From assembly GCA_038502055.1 (NCBI GenBank), contig JAXRKN010000039.1, positions 5,084,001-5,148,000 on the forward strand: a stretch of DNA of 64,000 nt, read 5' to 3'. Under the pieces are notes generated by a model. That model saw only the letters and a program-made list of their open reading frames with translations, was not told the origin of the DNA and did no database searches. This DNA is from Tanytarsus gracilentus (lineage: Eukaryota > Arthropoda > Insecta > Diptera > Chironomidae). Position 1 is the first letter of the stretch. Every line of letters begins with the position of its first letter. A program made the position numbers and the translations under genes. Shown in pieces: positions 38,401 through 48,652 of the stretch.

Positions 38401-39320
38401 ATCTGTCAAATTTAATTAATTTTTACGCGTCTCAATTAGCAAAAATCGAGTGCTATGTGTGTCAATCAGTTGAGTTCGAGTGAAATTTTCAAGTGACACT
38501 CGATTAGTTCGCAAAAAATATTTAACGGTAGTTCGGATGAATTAATTAATTTGTATTGCGTAACAGTGAAAAATTAAATGGTTTAATTTCATGTTAAAAA
38601 ATAATTTAGCGTTAAATTGTTGATGATATTTCTAATTTTTAATCTTTATCGTTCATTGGCTTTTTCGAGCCACTTATATTGTTTTTATAAACCAATAAAA
38701 TGTCGAATCGAATGTCAAATATTTTTCTATCTATACCGCAATAAAATTCATCGTTTGATTAATTTTCTATTTACTTCTTCATTTTTCAAACGCACTTTTC
38801 AGTCTTCGAACATCAATTGACAGTGTTGGACATAAAAGTATTTTTACTCATAATTTTGCCAACATTTCTTCTTGCTTTAATGTTTAAATATATCCAACTT
38901 TGAGAATATTTAAAGTTTTTCAAAATGAGAAAAAAACTGAAAGTCTATAAATAAAATTTAAGGATTACGAAATTTATTTTTTTAAAAATATTTGATAAAA
39001 ATTTATCAAAACCCACACGTGGCTGATATCGCGCAATTTACTTGTATTGAATTAATTTCTGACGATTCATCGCGATTTAATAAATCTTTTGATTACATAA
39101 GTTCAAATATTTTAACTGTCAAAAGACAGACGGAAAGTCGAGCATACAAGGAACTTCTCGTGTGTTATGCTAAAAATTGAAAACTTTATCGGTCATTGAC
39201 CTTTCCTGATAAAAAATGCAGCATTGAAAAAATCTCACCTAGTTTGGATTCGTTAAAAACATTCGTCAATCACGACCTTCATTGCATTGATAAGAAGCTA
39301 AGTATTTGATAAAAATTTGC
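32403..39320. other. 7-kb non-coding stretch
   Basis: No gene I can support. It is AT-rich with GC-richer islands at about 33000-33060 and 34360-34640 that could be enhancers or promoters of unseen transcripts. Frames at 32931-33230, 34367-34738 and 36437-36759 were examined; a minus-strand frame at 36437-36619 is mildly coding-like (see findings). An (AT)n run lies near 36075-36090. Confidence 0.45.
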
Positions 39321-39377
39321 TATAAAATCGCATGCCGAGATTTCTTCTAACTCAGTTGTAAAATTTTTACAAACAAA
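39288..39377 (+). promoter_or_regulatory. Core promoter of the NRF-like gene
   Basis: GATAAG at about 39289 precedes a TATAAAA box at 39321-39327. A TCAGTTG initiator follows at 39352-39358, about 31 bp further, the canonical TATA-Inr spacing. The ATG at 39378 leaves a leader of only about 25 nt. Confidence 0.65.
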
Positions 39378-42300
39378 ATGATTAAATTAATTTTAGTAAT
39401 TTTATTGATGTCAAAATTTGGAGAATCGCAAATGAACTTTGACATAAATTTTGTTAAAAAATTTAATAACAAAAATCATCAAAATTACCTTTCTGATGAG
39501 CTTTGCGATGCTCAACTAGAATACATCGATAAAAGTTTAGATCAAGGTGCACTTTGGGCTAAAGTTATGCGCGATTCTTGGGGAAGTTTTCCTTCAGGAA
39601 CTTTTTCAGGAAATTATTTTGACTTTGGAAGTTTTGATCAATGCATTCGATTAACTCATAATTCAATCTCGCATGGAAATTTTCATGGACAACATTGCAC
39701 AGTGACGTTTCAACATGAAATTCAAACCGAAGATCGAAGGCTAAGATCTTCTCCAAGCTTAAGGTAAGTTACGATTTTTTGAGACTTGATTACCCCTCCA
39801 TCAGAATTACTGCAGATAATCTGCATAAAATCTGCAGAACCACAGATTGCTTTACTATAGTTTTTATTAAAAATCAAGAAGTGACCAAGGAATTTTCCAG
39901 GAGTTGGGAATTTCCCAGGAGTTGGGAATTTCCCAGGAGTTGGGAATTTCCCAGTAGTTGGGAATTTCCCAGTAGTTGGGAATTTCCCAGGAGTTGGGAA
40001 TTTCCCAGTAGTTGGGAATTTCCCAGGAGTTGGGAATTTCCCAGTAGTTGGGAATTTCCCAGGAGTTGGGAATTTCCCAGGAGTTGGGAATTTCCCAGGT
40101 GTTGGGAATTTCCCAGGAGTTGGGAATTTCCCAGGTGTTGGGAATTTCCCAGGAGTTGGGAATTTCCCAGGTGTTGGGAATTTCCCAGGAGTTGGGAATT
40201 TCCCAGGAGTTGGGAATTTCCCAGGTGTTGGGAATTTCCCAGTAGTTGGGAATTTCCCAGGAGTTGGGAATTTCCCAGGAGTTGGGAATTTCCCAGGTGT
40301 TGGGAATTTTCCAGGTGTTGGGAATTTCCCAGGAGTTGGGAATTTCCCAGGTGTTGGGAATTTCCCAGGTGTTGGGAATTTCCCAGGTGTTGGGAATTTC
40401 CCAGGTGTTGGGAATTTCCCAGGAGTTGGGAATTTCCCAGGTGTTGGGAATTTCCCAGGAGTTGGGAATTTCCCAGGTGTTGGGAATTTCCCAGGTGTTG
40501 GGAATTTCCCAGAAGTTGGGAATTTCCCAGGTGTTGGGAATTTCCCAGGTGTTGGGAATTTCCCAGGTGTTGGGAATTTCCCAGGTGTTGGGAATTCCCC
40601 AGGTGTTGGGAATTTCCCAGGAGTTGGGAATTTCCCAGGAGTTGGGAATTTCCCAGGAGTTGGGAATTTCCCAGGAGTTGGGAATTTCCCAGGTGTTGGA
40701 AATTTCCCAGGAGTTGGGAATTTCCCAGGTGTTGGGAATTTCCCAGGTGTTGGGAATTTCCCAGGAGTTGGGAATTTTCCAGGAGTTGGGAATTTCCCAG
40801 GTGTTGGGAATTTCCCAGGAGTTGGGAATTTCCCAGGTGTTGGGAATTTCCCAGGAGTTGGGAATTTCCCAGGAGTTGGGAATTTCCCAGGAGTTGGGAA
40901 TATCTCAAGAGTTGGGAATTTCCCAGGAGTTGGGAATTTCCGAGTAGTTGGGAATTTCCCAGGAGTTGGGAATTTCCCAGGAGTTGGGAATTTCCCAGGT
41001 GTTGGGAATTTCCCAGGAGTTGGGAATTTCCCAGGTGTTGGGAATTTCCCAGGAGTTGGGAATTTCCCAGGTGTTGGGAATTTCCTAGTAGTTTGGAATT
41101 TCCCAGGTGTTGGGAATTTCCCAGGTGTTGGGAATTTCCCAGGAGTTGGGAATTTCCCAGGTGTTGGGAATTTCCCAGGAGTTGGGAATTTCCCAGGATT
41201 TCGCAGAATTTCTGTATATTTTCTGCAGATTATATGCAGAAATTCTGATAGATGGGTGATCCATACTCATTTTTTGTAAAGACCAAAAAATTATGATGGT
41301 TATTTTGTGAAATAATTTAATTTTTTTAGTCCTCACACAGTAATTGGAATTGGAGTTTGCTCGCCTCACACATGCTCACCAAGACGTGTCATGGAAATTG
41401 CTAATTTAACTTTAATTGCTACCAGAAACGTGTCAGTCGCTAATTTTATTTCACCAGAATTATTTTGCTCAACCAGCCAGAGAATTATTGAATTCAATGC
41501 AGTGCAAATTTTTGCTATGTGAGAAGTTTTTAAAACATTTAAAATTAATTTTTATTACCTATTTTTAAGAATTTTATTTTCATCAATTTTTCTTCTGATG
41601 ATTTTGAGCACGTGGTATGAAATTTCCTGCAACATTCAAAACTCAAAAAAATACGAAATTTTTTGTGTTTTCTCGATTTATTCAAACTCAAAAATTATCA
41701 TGACAATGAAATCATTTTCATCGAAAGAAATGATTTTTCTCCATGGAATTCGATCATTAGCGATTACCTGGATTGTGTTGGGTCACACTTTTGCATTTTT
41801 CGTAATGCTTCCGACCATGAACTCAAACGATTTTTTCATTTGGATTCGAAATTTTTCGTCAATGATTTTTCAAGGCGGTTTCATGAGTGTTGACACGTTT
41901 TTCTTGCTATCAGCCATGCTTTTGACACTGAGTGTCTTCAATGAACTGGATAAAACGTGAGTTAATTTAGAACAAGGTAAGATTTTTATTAATTTTTTTA
42001 TGCTCGTTACGTTTTAGCAAAAAAATTAATATTTTTATATTGTACGCAAAACGATATCTTCGAATTACTGCACCACTTGCTGCCTGCGTACTCTTGACTG
42101 TAACTTTTTTTGAATATTTCTCTGACGGTCCTTTATGGACTTTGGTGACATCAACATCACTGGTGGACTTTTGCAAACGTTATTGGTGGACGACTTTACT
42201 TTATGTTGGAAATTATGTAAATCCAGGAATGCTGTGCTTCGGCCATGCTTGGTACTTGATGGTTGACATGCAACTTTATTTTTTGTCGCCATTAATTTTG

Positions 42301-43038
42301 TATCCGATGTGGAAATTTCAAAAGCGAATTTGGATTTGGGTTGTTGTCATTTTCATAATTGCCAGCATATCAGTTTTTTATGTGTTTGCTGTAATTATGA
42401 TTTTTGGATTTCGAGTGTCACAAGTTCATGAGTTGGCGCAAGTGAAAAGTGCCATGACTTATTACGTAACTCATGCAAGATTAGATTCATGGACGATGGG
42501 AATTTTGACTGGATTTTTAATTTATAAGATGAAAGATAGAAATTTAAAGTTACCAAAAACTCTGCTGATCACCGGATGGACATTGAGCATGATGCTGATT
42601 TTAACTGTGATATTTTCACAATATCTACTTCATCAAGCAAATTTTAACGATAATCCTTTAATTGCTGATGCAAGTTTTGAAGCTTTTAGCAGGATTGCTT
42701 GGTGCATAGGAGTTTCATGGATTATTATCGCGTGTCAACTTGGATATGGTGGAATTATTAAGAGATTTTTATCACTCTCTATTTGGCTTCCTATCAGTAA
42801 ACTTTCATACGGAATTTACCTTACTCATGTCCTAATCCAATTAGTTTACATGGCATCGATGAGATCGCCACCTTATTTTAGTAATTTCACAGTCATGTAT
42901 AAATTTTTCGGTGACTTTTCAATGGCTTTCATTTTTGCATTTCTTCTCGCTTTAATGTTTGAATATCCAACTTTGAGGATTTTAAAGTTTTTAATGGACA
43001 AAAGGAAAATTAATTTAGAACAAAGTGGAAATACTTAG
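39378..43038 (+). CDS. NRF-6-like membrane acyltransferase
   Basis: A 660-aa protein of the 'nose resistant to fluoxetine' type: a secreted NRF domain joined to an acyltransferase-3 membrane domain. Exons are 39378-39763, 41330-41518, 41570-41956 and 42018-43038; introns are 1566, 51 and 61 bp. A signal peptide occupies residues 1-18. The NRF domain follows, with LWAKVMRDSWGSFPSG, GNYFDFGSFDQC and GVCSPHTCS, and paired Cys residues. The acyltransferase domain starts at FLHGIRSLAITWIVLGHT (about 248-265), holding the HGIR motif of the family. It continues with GHAWYLMVDMQLYFLSP and many helices and ends near SKLSYGIYLTH. Relatives act in lipid or small-molecule handling across gut and cuticle epithelia. 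The huge first intron is due to a repeat-bearing insertion. All other introns are tiny. Confidence 0.9.
39788..41261. mobile_element. Non-autonomous element with 38-bp inverted ends
   Basis: The left end at 39788-39825 and the reverse complement of 41224-41261 match at 33 of 38 positions (for example ATCAGAATT and ATAATCTGCA in both). A weaker match may extend outwards to TGAG at 39780 and CTCA at 41266. The element sits within intron 1 of the NRF-like gene. Its interior is almost entirely the 18-bp minisatellite. No transposase frame exists. A target-site duplication was not identified. Confidence 0.65.
39889..41198. repeat. 18-bp minisatellite of palindromic kappaB-like sites
   Basis: About 73 head-to-tail units of 18 bp span 1.31 kb. 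The consensus is GGAATTTCCCAGGAGTTG, with the variable block appearing as GGAGTTG, GGTGTTG or GTAGTTG. Across unit joins nearly every repeat has the palindrome GGGAATTTCCC. Only a few units are degenerate (near 39893, 40311, 40593, 40702, 40903 and 41086). Because 18 is a multiple of three and the unit has no stop in several frames, long artificial reading frames run through it on both strands. The repeat is intronic: donor GTAAGT at 39764, acceptor at 41329. Confidence 0.97.
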
Positions 43039-43058
43039 AAATTATTGATTTAAAAAAA

Positions 43059-43180
43059 TCAGAGGTGGACAATTACAAAAAATTTTATTTTGGAAAATTA
43101 CATGAATTTTGTATGAAAATGTAATTTTTTGTAATGCAATGTAATTTTTACTCGATTACAATGTAATTGCCCATCTCTGA
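43059..43180. mobile_element. Small MITE-like inverted repeat
   Basis: TCAGAGGTGGACAATTAC at 43059-43076 and the reverse complement of 43163-43180 (TCAGAGATGGGCAATTAC) match at 16 of 18 positions. The interior is made of repeated GTAATTTT/AATTACAT words. A-rich runs flank both ends and could be a target-site duplication. The size is 122 bp. Confidence 0.6.
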
Positions 43181-43562
43181 AAAATTTAGAAAAAGTCAAT
43201 CGTAATTTAAAAATGAGGTTGAATTACCGAGCCCTGACTCTAACAAAAAAATTATCTACTGATAAAAAAAATTACCAGGAAATTGTTTTCAGAGATTCCG
43301 CATTTTATTTACTGAATTGTTTTGTACCTAATAACTTTCTTAAAATTAATTTAAAGTTTCGATAAATTCTTACACATTATTTAAAAAAATATATTTATTT
43401 TCAAGAAGAGAATTAGTAATTAAATTAAAATCAGACCATGCACTCCAAATCACTTGTGTCAATTTATTACGCACTAGCGATAATTTCACAACATTACAAA
43501 AATCTTCAACTTTATCGACTAAAAACTTTTTTAATCACCTAAATCACATGACAAAGAAATTT
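43181..43562. other. Non-coding gap between convergent genes
   Basis: AT-rich sequence between the 3' ends of the NRF-like gene and the protease homologue. Apart from the small inverted-repeat element just before it, nothing was seen. Confidence 0.5.
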
Positions 43563-44545
43563 TTACTTTATTGCGACCAAAGTTATCAAGAATGTCATCA
43601 AAGACATTGAAAAAGAAATTGATGCAGCTGAATTAGGCTTTTTGGTAGTTGTTGTTTGTGGACCTTCAACATAATAATTGATCCAGTCTTTAAAGTCATT
43701 AACCGAGTGATATTTCAGCAAAATTCTTCCAGAGTTGTTTTCACAACCGTCAGATTTTTTGATTAAAAATCCAGCAAAAGCATTGTTACACAAAACCGGT
43801 GCACCGTGACGAGAGTTACATGAACTGTGATTTGCGTCAGGAAAAACTGTGCAGTAATTTTGATTTAAAAGGCAACAACCAGGTCCATTCACAAGTACTT
43901 TCTCTTCCGGTGGATTTGAGAGATGAGTCAAACGTCCATAAACCGAACAATAATTTAAATGAGGAAGTGCACCTCTTGCGATGGGATAGAAATGTTCAAA
44001 AATTGGCGGATCAACGGAAATTCCTTGTGGATAGAACTAAAATGAATAAATTTTTGAGGTAGATGTAATTTTAAAATAGTGATTTACCTTAACAATTGCG
44101 ATATTGTTGGCTTCATTAGGAGTGGCAGTGTAATTGTCATGAATAATTACTTCAGTGTGTTTGAGAATGATTGATGCTGTGAAAATTAATGATTAGAAAT
44201 TAAAAATTAAAACCCATCCATAATTTTCTTACGTCCAACATCATTCGTTCCTGCATCGTTGATAACAAATTGAACTGCGACTTTGTAAGGAGCTGCTAAC
44301 TTCACGCAGTCGGCAGGTGTTAATGCATAATCAGCAGCTATAAGAATGCCAAGACACGAAAATTCTGGCTGGGTGTCAGTTCCGTTTACGATTTTGTATT
44401 TCATAATGTTCAAAATATAGCGATGATCTTGCGTGCCAGTTGTGAATGGCGTTGGCTTTTCTTCATTGCTTTCAGGTGATTTTTCAAACCAAAAATATTG
44501 CTCACTCAGAGCCACCCCAAAAAGGATGAGAAGCAAAACTTTCAT
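43563..44545 (-). CDS. Inactive trypsin-like serine protease homologue
   Basis: A 291-aa secreted protein with the chymotrypsin fold (S1A). Exons are 44545-44233, 44176-44088 and 44036-43563; introns are 56 and 51 bp. The start is the ATG before KVLLLILFGVA, a signal peptide of about 15 residues; an upstream in-frame TTG is ignored. IVNG at 52-55 marks the mature domain. All three triad positions are changed: TPADC in place of TAAHC (His57 to Asp, residue 79), NNIAIVK in place of NDIALIK (Asp102 to Asn, residue 129), and CNSRHGAP in place of CxGDSGGP (Ser195 to His, residue 211). It should not cleave peptides. The C-terminus adds a Thr/Lys linker (TTTTKKP) and a hydrophobic tail, suggesting a GPI signal or membrane anchor. 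A GATA site is at 44619-44624. Confidence 0.85.
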
Positions 44546-44625
44546 TTTTTTAATGTTTTCTTTTCGACTTTCTAACAAAGACTGCAAAAATTATAAACCA
44601 TCCGGACTGTTATCGTCACTTATCA

Positions 44626-47600
44626 GAGAATTAAGCCAAATTATCGTAATCAGCTCGAGGTTATAAAATTTTTATTTCAAGTGTATTGATTGGTGGACAT
44701 TTGTCAAAAATGTAACGTTCAAATTTTATTAAAAAATTCAATCTTAGGATTAAAATTAAATCCAACGATTAATTTCAAATAATTAATTTTTATTGCTGTT
44801 AAATTCCTTAAAAAATTCACCTTCTCTCAATAACTCAACAGCAGCGCAACAAAGTCAAAACAAGAACAATCATTAAATTTGAATAAATTATCAATTAAAT
44901 TTCATTGATTTTTTTTTCTCTCTCTAAAGCACCGCAAATTACTACCACACTGAGTTAATTGCTGTAAACTAGAAGGTTAATTATGTGATCTCTTCGTCTT
45001 TCATTTCTCTCCTTAAACAAAGATCCGACACTCATTTAAATTGTGAATCGATGCCATATAGTTCGATGTAGAATGGTTTTTTGCTCAAGAAATGATGAGA
45101 TGACAATTTAAAGTGAATTTAAATTTTTTTTAATGTTTCTTAGTTCCTTTTGATGTTTTTTATCTTTTGATATTTTTCGGTTAATTTTTTTAAGTATTTT
45201 TTTAAAGTAATAAATAAATTTCGGGTTTTTTTAAATTTTTAAGATCCTCTAATTTTTATTTTTTTGGTTCTCGAAATTTCTAACATAAATAAAATTGATG
45301 AGTCACTAATTATAATTAACAACAATAGTTCAACTTTATAAAAATAAATTGTCATAAATATTTTAACTTTAATCCTATTTGATGCAAATTAAACAAAATA
45401 ATTCTCTTCCACGACAATTGACGCGTGACATTTAAATATTAAATTCACTCTCTTCATAAATTCGAGTAATTATTGTCTGCGATGATGCAACAAATTATTT
45501 TTATCACGAGTAAAATCTATGTCGAGTGTCTCATTGTCGAAATGTGCATCTGAAATCCCCGAATATTTACTCTTCTGTCTTAATCGTTTGTTTTCATGTT
45601 TATAAGTCACTTAAGGAGATTTTTCTACATAAATTTCAATGAGATGTGTTCGAACATGAAATTCAATACGGTTGTCATCGATGATGATCCGACAGATTTT
45701 TATAAATATTCAAATTGGCTCCTCTTTAAAATGAAATTAACTAAAGTTGGCAAGGGAAGAAAACTCTCAAGAAATTTTTCTAAATTTCAACGTCTTTTTT
45801 TAATTTAAAATAAATATTTTTTCTTTTAATTTTCAAAATTAATAAAGTTCCTTTACATTGGATGACATAAAAACATTAAATTAATTATTATTCGGCAGAT
45901 TTTATGGTGATTAACCGTCAAACTGCGCTTTGAATTTTCTCGCGCGGCTCTCCGCCAATTGTGATTGAAAAATATTGATGTTCGAATTGATTTTTGATCG
46001 CGAATCTTTTTCTCTTTTGCCTCATCATCAAAGACATTTTAGTGTTTACCTTTCGGCGACATTTCGCTTGCGCTTCTCTGGTTTCCGTGGGCCTCAGCTA
46101 ATTTACGGCGTGTGTGTTTTACTGACAATTTTAACTAAAAATTCATGCAAATCCGCCTCTTGCGATGTTGCCGCCACTGTGCTGCTGTTTTGTTGATACT
46201 GTCGTACACATTAAAATGAAAAAATAAATTTGTGAGAAAGAAGGAAAAAGTCTTAATTAAAAACACACAACATTGAGTCACCGGCTCGAGGGTGGTCAAC
46301 TTGAGACGAAAATTGTGAAAGGCTGATGGATGAGATAAGAGTGCAAAATGGCTTCATTTTATTATCGCAAAGAATTCATTTAAAATTCCTCTTTCGCTAA
46401 TTTATTTAGAAATAAATTTTTCCAATATTGTGCCGAGAAATTAACGAAGAGTCATTTCGAAAAAATTCACACACACTGAAAGAAAAGAAATTAAATCTAA
46501 AACATTATGAACAAAGGCGATCCGATCCGATCATCTTTCGTCTCATCGCGCACAGGCACTGTGCACAGTGGGTAATCGTTATCACATGAGTCGCATCTCC
46601 AATGTGTCGCTTTGATATAAAGCTAGCGTATTAATTTTAAACTTATCATTATCGCGATCATCACCTGTGATACCGACTTCATTCATTTTAGAGCACATGC
46701 GATTTATATTCATAATTTATGCAACGGTGTCTCTCATTTTTTTGTGAGGTGGGTAATTAACGAGATGTAGTTATCTGTTGGCAGTTTTGCCTAGTCTTTC
46801 ATGTAGCGACATCTCAGATCATGCCGATGATCCATATGGCGATATTTCTTTCGGCTTTTTTTGAGAGTTTTTAATGTCGCAAAAAAATGTTGGAATATTT
46901 TATTTAGGATTCGAATTTTTATTTAATATTTTTGCATTTACTCAAACAATGAGCATTGACAACAATAGTTGACTGTCATTTAGCTTTAATACGTGAATTA
47001 TCTTTAACTCCTCCTCTCGCTTGTTTACGCAACTCTTCATCTTGTTGACTCGTTAACTCTCGAGGCATCAAGAACTGGTGGATGGCAAGAAGTGAAGTGC
47101 AATGGACTCTAAAAAATGCAAAGAAATTCTTTTTATTTTTCATTTAATGAATGCACAAGTATTTGCTCATCTTGAGATATGTCAAGTGGATGTTGAAGGG
47201 GGAAGAAATGCCTAAGCGCATTGTCATTACTGATAACATGACGAGGAATTCCGATGGCTTGTAAGGAATTCGGTCGAAAAAGAAGAATTTGAATTGTTTG
47301 CAAGTTGATGAATTGAATTAAATTAAAAATTAAAAACTTTAATTTTTGAAACAGCATAAAATTAGGCAAAAAAAATTTTTAACGACGAATTTTAAAAATA
47401 GATTGAGAAAATTTCGTTATTTTTTAAAAATCTTCGTTAAATGATATCAAAAATTTCTTATGTCGAGAATCTCACCTAAAAAATATGTTTTTAAATACAA
47501 AAGTCATTCGAACATAAGCAACAAGACACGATCATCTAAAAATCGATTACTTTTAACGATTTCTCATTATTTAAAGAGAATAAAATATTCGATCCAATTT

Positions 47601-47968
47601 TCAGTACAGCGCCTCATCATTCCTCATGTCTGCTCGTGTGTTTGTTTTGTCTTTTAATGATTTCTTTATGTTAATAATCTTCAAAATGTTCACTTTACAA
47701 TTTTTCCTTTCGTTTTATCAATTTTTCTTGCCTCTTTCAAAGCTCGTTAAGCTGATTGAGATTGAAAAATATGCGCTGAAATTTTAGTTCGAGACAGAGA
47801 AGAAAAATTTAAATGTGCATTCGTTTGATGATTATTGACATTTTTTATGAACACATTTTCTGTGAACGATCGGAGATTTTATCATAAAGAAGTTGGAATA
47901 AATTTTCCAAATTTAACGTTTTATTTAATTTTAAATTCACTTAAAAATTTAGAAGATTTTTTAAAAAA
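44626..47968. other. Non-coding stretch
   Basis: AT-rich sequence. TTTATAA on the minus strand near 44663 may be the TATA region of the protease homologue. A GC-richer island at about 46530-46700 holds several GATC, CACAGTG and CACCTG words and could be an enhancer. Open frames at 45596-45808, 45975-46196 and 47460-47657 look random. Confidence 0.45.
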
Positions 47969-48652
47969 TTACTTTTTCTTCCTGCCTCGTGAGCTGACAC
48001 TCGAATTAACTTCAGAATCTCCGTGAACTGGGCAACATGGATTGCGATTGCCTGATGCACACTGTTGCTGCTTTGACATTTGTAACACTTCAACTGGATG
48101 GCACTGAAAAATGGTTGCATTCTGTGGACACGGCATTGATTGAGATTTACATCGCATAGATTTCATTTTATTGTAATATCCAACAATCGCGTCAAACATT
48201 CCCACCAGTAATTTTGCAAATTTGTCACTTGAATTTGAAATGTTGATGGCAAACATTAAAAAACATATCGAAACACCAGTCAGAATCAGTGCTGTAAAAT
48301 TATCGCCACCCATTTCTTGATAAAGATCGCCACGACTCAAAATATGTTTGATTAGCGACACAAGTCCATTCTCAATTCGATTCCAAACCATAATCATTGA
48401 AAATTCAATCGACAAAAGAGCCAAAATTGTCTCGACAACACGAAAGGTCACAGTGCTGTATTTGTTGTATTGATTTGAAAAGACTTCGATGTCAGTGAGA
48501 AACACACAAATTCCAATTAAAATTATTAACGCTGGAAATCCACCGATGCGGGTGTGATCGCAGTCTAGTATTGTCTCTGGTGTGATGAAAATTGCAAATC
48601 GGATGCAATAATGAAATATAGCGGCACTGATCACAGCCGGTTTGCTTGTCAT
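47969..48652 (-). CDS. Orphan four-helix membrane protein with Cys-rich tail
   Basis: A 227-aa single-exon frame with a proper ATG; the family is not recognised. Four hydrophobic segments lie at about residues 8-25, 38-55, 70-90 and 118-138. A cytoplasmic or lumenal tail follows with repeated Cys residues (SMRCKSQSMPCPQN, QCHP, QQQCASGNRNPCCPVHG) and a basic end (SRGRKKK). The Cys pattern could bind metal or be palmitoylated. There is no intron, unusual in this window, so it might be a retrocopy or have an unseen leader. Codon composition is richer in GC than the flanks, supporting real coding. Confidence 0.6.
   Translation of the reverse strand: MTSKPAVISAAIFHYCIRFAIFITPETILDCDHTRIGGFPALIILIGICVFLTDIEVFSNQYNKYSTVTFRVVETILALLSIEFSMIMVWNRIENGLVSLIKHILSRGDLYQEMGGDNFTALILTGVSICFLMFAINISNSSDKFAKLLVGMFDAIVGYYNKMKSMRCKSQSMPCPQNATIFQCHPVEVLQMSKQQQCASGNRNPCCPVHGDSEVNSSVSSRGRKKK

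Noticed and set aside
39779..41248. Long open frame encoding a WEFPRS/WEFPRC hexapeptide repeat, and its counterparts in other frames and on the minus strand
   Set aside because: The frames exist only because the 18-bp repeat has no stop and is a multiple of three. The stretch lies in an intron with good splice sites, lacks an ATG start, and is open in several frames at once.
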